The notes under the pieces are model-generated. The model was not told the origin of the DNA. It saw only the letters and a program-made list of their open reading frames with translations, and made no database searches. Shown here piece after piece: positions 7,262 through 10,972 of a stretch of DNA of 10,972 nucleotides. Each line of letters starts with the position of its first letter. The first letter of the stretch is position 1. A program made the translations under genes and the position numbers. Origin of the DNA: Acidobacteriota bacterium (GTDB taxonomy: Bacteria; Acidobacteriota; Terriglobia; Terriglobales; Acidobacteriaceae). The stretch covers positions 1 to 10,972 of the forward strand of contig JAJZAL010000174.1 of assembly GCA_021799405.1 (NCBI GenBank), written 5' to 3'.

Positions 7262-8059
7262 TTACTTGGCGGCCGCTGGGGCCGGTTTGCTTAGCGGAAT
7301 CTTGATGGAGGGATCGGCAGGATAGGCCGGAGCCATTCCCGGAGTCCCCTCAGAAGCGACAGGCGGATAAGCATGAATTGCGGTTGCGGGCATCGCCCAG
7401 GGTTGAGCATACGCAGCGGGCAGATGCTCCTCTTCCGCGACGCTCTTCAAGCTCTGCACCTGCACGCCTGCGGGCACGTCTTTCGTCGTTGCGTTCTGGC
7501 TTAATTGCAGGGCGCGGATGTACGCCGCGATCGCCCAACGATCCACTGGTGCAATTTGGGCCGAGTAATCGGGCATGGCGCCATAGCCGTGGGTCATCAC
7601 GTAAAAATAGTGCGAAACCGGTTGCGACCTGCGCACCTGATCCTGAAAATTGGCGGCGGGCTTATAGCCGCGCTGCACGATTTCACCCAGCCCGTTGCCG
7701 ACACGCGAGTGACAGGGAGTGCAGTAAATATTGAACCGCTCCTGGCCACGCTTGAGCACTGTCATCGTGACGGGAAACGGCATCAGATCCGGCTCCTCGC
7801 GATGGCCGCTCGCGTCCTGAACGACGCCGGTATAGAAGTAGCTATCCGCATGGAATTGGCCGCGTGCCACGGTGCTCATCACCTGCGGGCGCGCGCCGCG
7901 GTGATCGGCAAAGAAACTCGATCCTCGCTGCGGAATCATCTTGGGCTCGTTCTGCATATCCTGGCGGCAGCCGGCGACGAGCAGGAGTGCCGCGAAACTG
8001 CCTGCAGCGGCCAGGCGCGCAAGCTTGCGAGCAATTAGATTGAGGCGGTCAGCTTGCAT
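7262..8059 (-). CDS. actE: Alternative complex III subunit ActE, monohaem cytochrome c lipoprotein
   Basis: This 265-residue periplasmic cytochrome c subunit of ACIII probably relays electrons from the ActA/ActB side to the caa3 oxidase. The N-terminus has basic residues, a hydrophobic run and the lipobox LLVAGC, so Cys31 should be lipidated and the mature protein membrane-anchored. A single class I haem domain contains CTPCH (113-117) and the likely axial Met162 in GYGAMPDYSAQI. DRWAIAAYIRALQ (173-185) is the typical C-terminal helix of the fold. About 75 further residues, rich in Pro and Ala, form a tail with no motif I recognise. The start ATG overlaps the actD stop by one base (TGATG), with GGAG six nt upstream, which indicates coupled translation. 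The alternative of a free cytochrome c is less likely given the lipobox and context. Confidence 0.95.
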   Translation of the reverse strand: MQADRLNLIARKLARLAAAGSFAALLLVAGCRQDMQNEPKMIPQRGSSFFADHRGARPQVMSTVARGQFHADSYFYTGVVQDASGHREEPDLMPFPVTMTVLKRGQERFNIYCTPCHSRVGNGLGEIVQRGYKPAANFQDQVRRSQPVSHYFYVMTHGYGAMPDYSAQIAPVDRWAIAAYIRALQLSQNATTKDVPAGVQVQSLKSVAEEEHLPAAYAQPWAMPATAIHAYPPVASEGTPGMAPAYPADPSIKIPLSKPAPAAAK

Positions 8060-8610
8060 CAGTACTCCACCTCCACGACCGAAACGGGTTCAAACGCTTC
8101 AAGATAGTCTTTCGTCTCCGCGAGGTCGAACTTGGGATCAAGCGCCTCCAGACACAGGAAGAACTTGTCCGTTGTGGCGCCGTCGCGAAAATTGGGCGCA
8201 TTGAAAAGCGGATGATAGAGAGATGGCAGTCCGTTGAGCGCCAGCATGCCATAGCAGGCCGAAAGTCCGGCCCACAGAATGGTCCACTCATAAGCGGGTA
8301 CCAGGAAGGCCGGCCACGAGTACATGGGGCGCCCGGCAATATTCAGCGGAAATGCCAGCGTCGAGATCCAGGTTTCGAGGGTGAACATGGCCGCTCCGCC
8401 CATCAGGGCGCCAATCAGCGTTAGCAGCGGCACCTTGTTGCGGTGGAAGCCGATGGCCTCGGCCGCTTCCTCCAGCGGGTAAGGCGAGTAGCAGTCCAAC
8501 CGTCGCCAGCCATCGTGGCGCGCCTGCCGTGCGGCCCTGATCAGGTCGCCCGGCGTATCGAATTCGGCCAGCAGGCCGTAAGTTCCTTCGCGTGGGGGCA
8601 TCTTAGTCAC
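8059..8610 (-). CDS. actD: Alternative complex III subunit ActD (DUF3341 family)
   Basis: This 183-residue protein has the layout of ActD. A soluble N-terminal domain (about 10-57, GLLAEFDTPGDLIRAARQAR and then RRLDCYSPYPLEE) is followed by two hydrophobic helices (about 60-82 and 100-127) and a short soluble C-terminus. ActD binds no cofactor; in ACIII structures it packs against the large membrane subunits. The SPYP motif before the first helix is typical of the family. The start is uncertain. GTG at 8610 overlaps actC by 8 nt but lies only 3 nt from GGAGG, whereas ATG at 8601 is 12 nt from it; the two products differ by three residues (MTK). The stop shares a base with the actE start. Complete and unremarkable otherwise. 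Confidence 0.93.
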   Translation of the reverse strand: MTKMPPREGTYGLLAEFDTPGDLIRAARQARHDGWRRLDCYSPYPLEEAAEAIGFHRNKVPLLTLIGALMGGAAMFTLETWISTLAFPLNIAGRPMYSWPAFLVPAYEWTILWAGLSACYGMLALNGLPSLYHPLFNAPNFRDGATTDKFFLCLEALDPKFDLAETKDYLEAFEPVSVVEVEY

Positions 8611-10021
8611 CAGCCTCCGCCGCCACTTTGGGCTTGATCTTGGCCCCCGGCAGCATGGTGCGAATTTCTGACATTGGGATCATGGGCAGGAAGCGCACAA
8701 ACAACATGAACAGGAAGAGGAACAGACCCACGGTCCCGAAGTAGGTCATATAGTCCCACTTGGTGGCGCGGTAAGTGCCCCACGACGAAGGCAGGAAGTC
8801 GCGGGAGAGGCTGGTCACGATAATGACGAAGCGCTCGAACCACATGCCCGTGTTGACGATCAGTGATAGCACAAACATGAACAACATATTGGTTCGCAAC
8901 TTGCGCGACCAAAGCGTAGTCAGCGGAATGAACAGATTGCACGTGACCAGCACCCAGTAGGACCAGCCCATGGGGCCGAACATGCGGTTCCAGAAGGTGA
9001 ATGCCTCCCAGTGGTTGGCTGAGTACCAGGCCATGAATGCTTCCATGCCGTACCCGTAGCCGACGATGAAGCCCGTGGCTAGCATGACCTTGCCGCAGTT
9101 GTCGATATGGCGCTCCGTGACCAGCCCTTCGAGGTGATAGAACTTGCGCAGCGGAATGGCCAGCGAAAGCACCATGGCGAAGCCGGAATAAATGGCGCCG
9201 GCGACGAAGTAAGGCGGGAAGATCGTGGTATGCCAGCCCGGCAGAATGGCCACGGCGAAATCGAAGCTGATGACCGTATGCACGGAAAGTACGAGCGGTG
9301 TGGCCAGGCCGGCCAGCAGCAGCGACGACGTCTCATAGCGCGCCCAGTGGCGAACCGACCCGCGCCAGCCCAGCGAGAGCATCCCGTAGACATACTGCGC
9401 GAGTTTCGACTCCGCGCGGTCGCGCATGGTGCCGAAGTCCGGGATCATGCCCATATACCAGAACACGACCGAGATCGTGGCATAGGTCGAAACCGCGAAG
9501 GTATCCCACATCAACGGCGACCGGAACTGCGGCCAGACATCCATGGTGAAGGGCAACGGCAACAGCCAGTACCCCAGCCAGGGACGGCCCACGTGAATGA
9601 CGGGAAACATCGCAGCGCAGATGACCGCAAAGATCGTCATGGCTTCGGCGAAACGATTGATTGAATTCCGCCAGCCCTGTTTAAACAGGAGCAGAATGGC
9701 AGAGATCAACGTGCCGGCATGGCCGATGCCAATCCACCACACAAAGTTGATGATGGCGAAGCCCCACGCCACCGGCTGTGTGATGCCCCAGATGCCGACA
9801 CCTCTCAGGAATAGCCAGACAAGAGCCACCAGGAGCATGGTGGCGCCCGCTCCGCCTACGCCGAAGAAGGCAAACCATCCAAGCGGCGTATGCGGCGTGA
9901 GCACGATGCGCGATATCTTGTCAGTGACCGACCTGAAGGTCTGGCCCGGCGCAATGACCCGGTATTCGCCCGTTACGGGATCGATTTTCGGGTCCTTGGG
10001 TTTCACTTCGCTGGTTGCCAT
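8603..10021 (-). CDS. actC: Alternative complex III subunit ActC, NrfD/PsrC-like quinol-binding protein
   Basis: This 472-residue polytopic subunit should carry the periplasmic-side quinol oxidation site of ACIII and pass electrons to the iron-sulfur clusters of ActB. A hydrophilic N-terminus (1-45) precedes about ten hydrophobic segments. Family landmarks are WWIGIGHAGTLISAIL (95-110), WRNSINRFAEAMTIFAV (117-133), FPVIHVGRPW (139-148), and VHTVISFDFAVAILPGWH (247-264). His143 and Asp173 are candidate quinol-site residues and Asp254 a membrane-embedded acid; these roles are inferred from the family. The ATG at 10021 follows the actB stop by 7 nt, with only a weak AAGGG-type ribosome binding site, so coupling to actB is likely. 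Its 3' end overlaps actD. Homologous PsrC/NrfD subunits of other oxidoreductases are excluded by length and by the actD/actE/actF neighbours. Confidence 0.96.
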   Translation of the reverse strand: MATSEVKPKDPKIDPVTGEYRVIAPGQTFRSVTDKISRIVLTPHTPLGWFAFFGVGGAGATMLLVALVWLFLRGVGIWGITQPVAWGFAIINFVWWIGIGHAGTLISAILLLFKQGWRNSINRFAEAMTIFAVICAAMFPVIHVGRPWLGYWLLPLPFTMDVWPQFRSPLMWDTFAVSTYATISVVFWYMGMIPDFGTMRDRAESKLAQYVYGMLSLGWRGSVRHWARYETSSLLLAGLATPLVLSVHTVISFDFAVAILPGWHTTIFPPYFVAGAIYSGFAMVLSLAIPLRKFYHLEGLVTERHIDNCGKVMLATGFIVGYGYGMEAFMAWYSANHWEAFTFWNRMFGPMGWSYWVLVTCNLFIPLTTLWSRKLRTNMLFMFVLSLIVNTGMWFERFVIIVTSLSRDFLPSSWGTYRATKWDYMTYFGTVGLFLFLFMLFVRFLPMIPMSEIRTMLPGAKIKPKVAAEAGD

Positions 10022-10028
10022 CGTGAAT

Positions 10029-10972
<944 letters not shown>

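Noticed and set aside
7505..8038. Plus-strand open frame of 177 codons opposite actE
   Set aside because: It lies wholly antisense to actE, which has a clear lipobox and haem motif. The translation shows no membrane, domain or motif pattern and is a shadow of GC-rich codon use.
9107..9664. Plus-strand open frame of 185 codons opposite actC
   Set aside because: It is antisense to transmembrane coding sequence. Its charged Arg/His/Gln-rich translation is the usual complement of hydrophobic codons, with no ribosome binding site of note.

Overview
The window is almost entirely one leftward (minus-strand) respiratory operon. Read 5'->3' on the minus strand it runs actB (3' part only) - actC - actD - actE - actF - a 206-residue single-span membrane protein - sco - coxB - coxA - coxC - coxD. 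It encodes most of an alternative complex III (ACIII, a quinol:cytochrome c/oxidase oxidoreductase unrelated to cytochrome bc1) followed directly by a caa3-type haem-copper oxidase and its copper-delivery protein. The operon promoter, the pentahaem cytochrome ActA and the N-terminal domain of ActB must lie to the right of the window and cannot be seen.

Layout: bases 1-274 hold the 3' end of an unrelated plus-strand gene (SMP-30/gluconolactonase-like). Bases 275-430 separate the two convergent units and contain a strong bidirectional hairpin terminator (380-409). Bases 431-5274 carry the oxidase (subunits IV, III, I, II) and SCO. Bases 5347-10972 carry the ACIII genes and the 206-residue protein. 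Genes are tightly packed. Several overlap by 1-14 nt or are separated by only 3-18 nt, and two probably start with GTG. The only larger intra-operon gaps are 93 nt (coxC-coxD) and 72 nt (206-residue gene-sco), and each holds a small inverted repeat.

How the genes work together: ActC and ActF (NrfD-like membrane proteins) oxidise menaquinol or another quinol. Electrons pass through the ActB iron-sulfur clusters and the haems of ActA/ActE to the cytochrome c domain fused to CoxB. From there they go to CuA and then to haem a and the haem a3/CuB centre in CoxA, where O2 is reduced. Subunit I carries the A2-type signature (Tyr-Ser in place of the D-channel Glu), and subunit II carries a C-terminal CxxCH cytochrome domain. 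Co-transcription of ACIII and caa3 fits a physical ACIII-oxidase supercomplex, as known from Rhodothermus and Flavobacterium.

Organism: moderately GC-rich DNA, the actBCDEF-sco-coxBACD order and the flavour of the proteins suggest an aerobic member of the Acidobacteriota (probably Terriglobia). This is an inference from memory of similar clusters, not a database result. All complete genes look intact. I see no mobile elements, RNA genes or CRISPR. The least understood element is the 206-residue membrane protein with a conserved-looking SWID...RIPIERAM motif.
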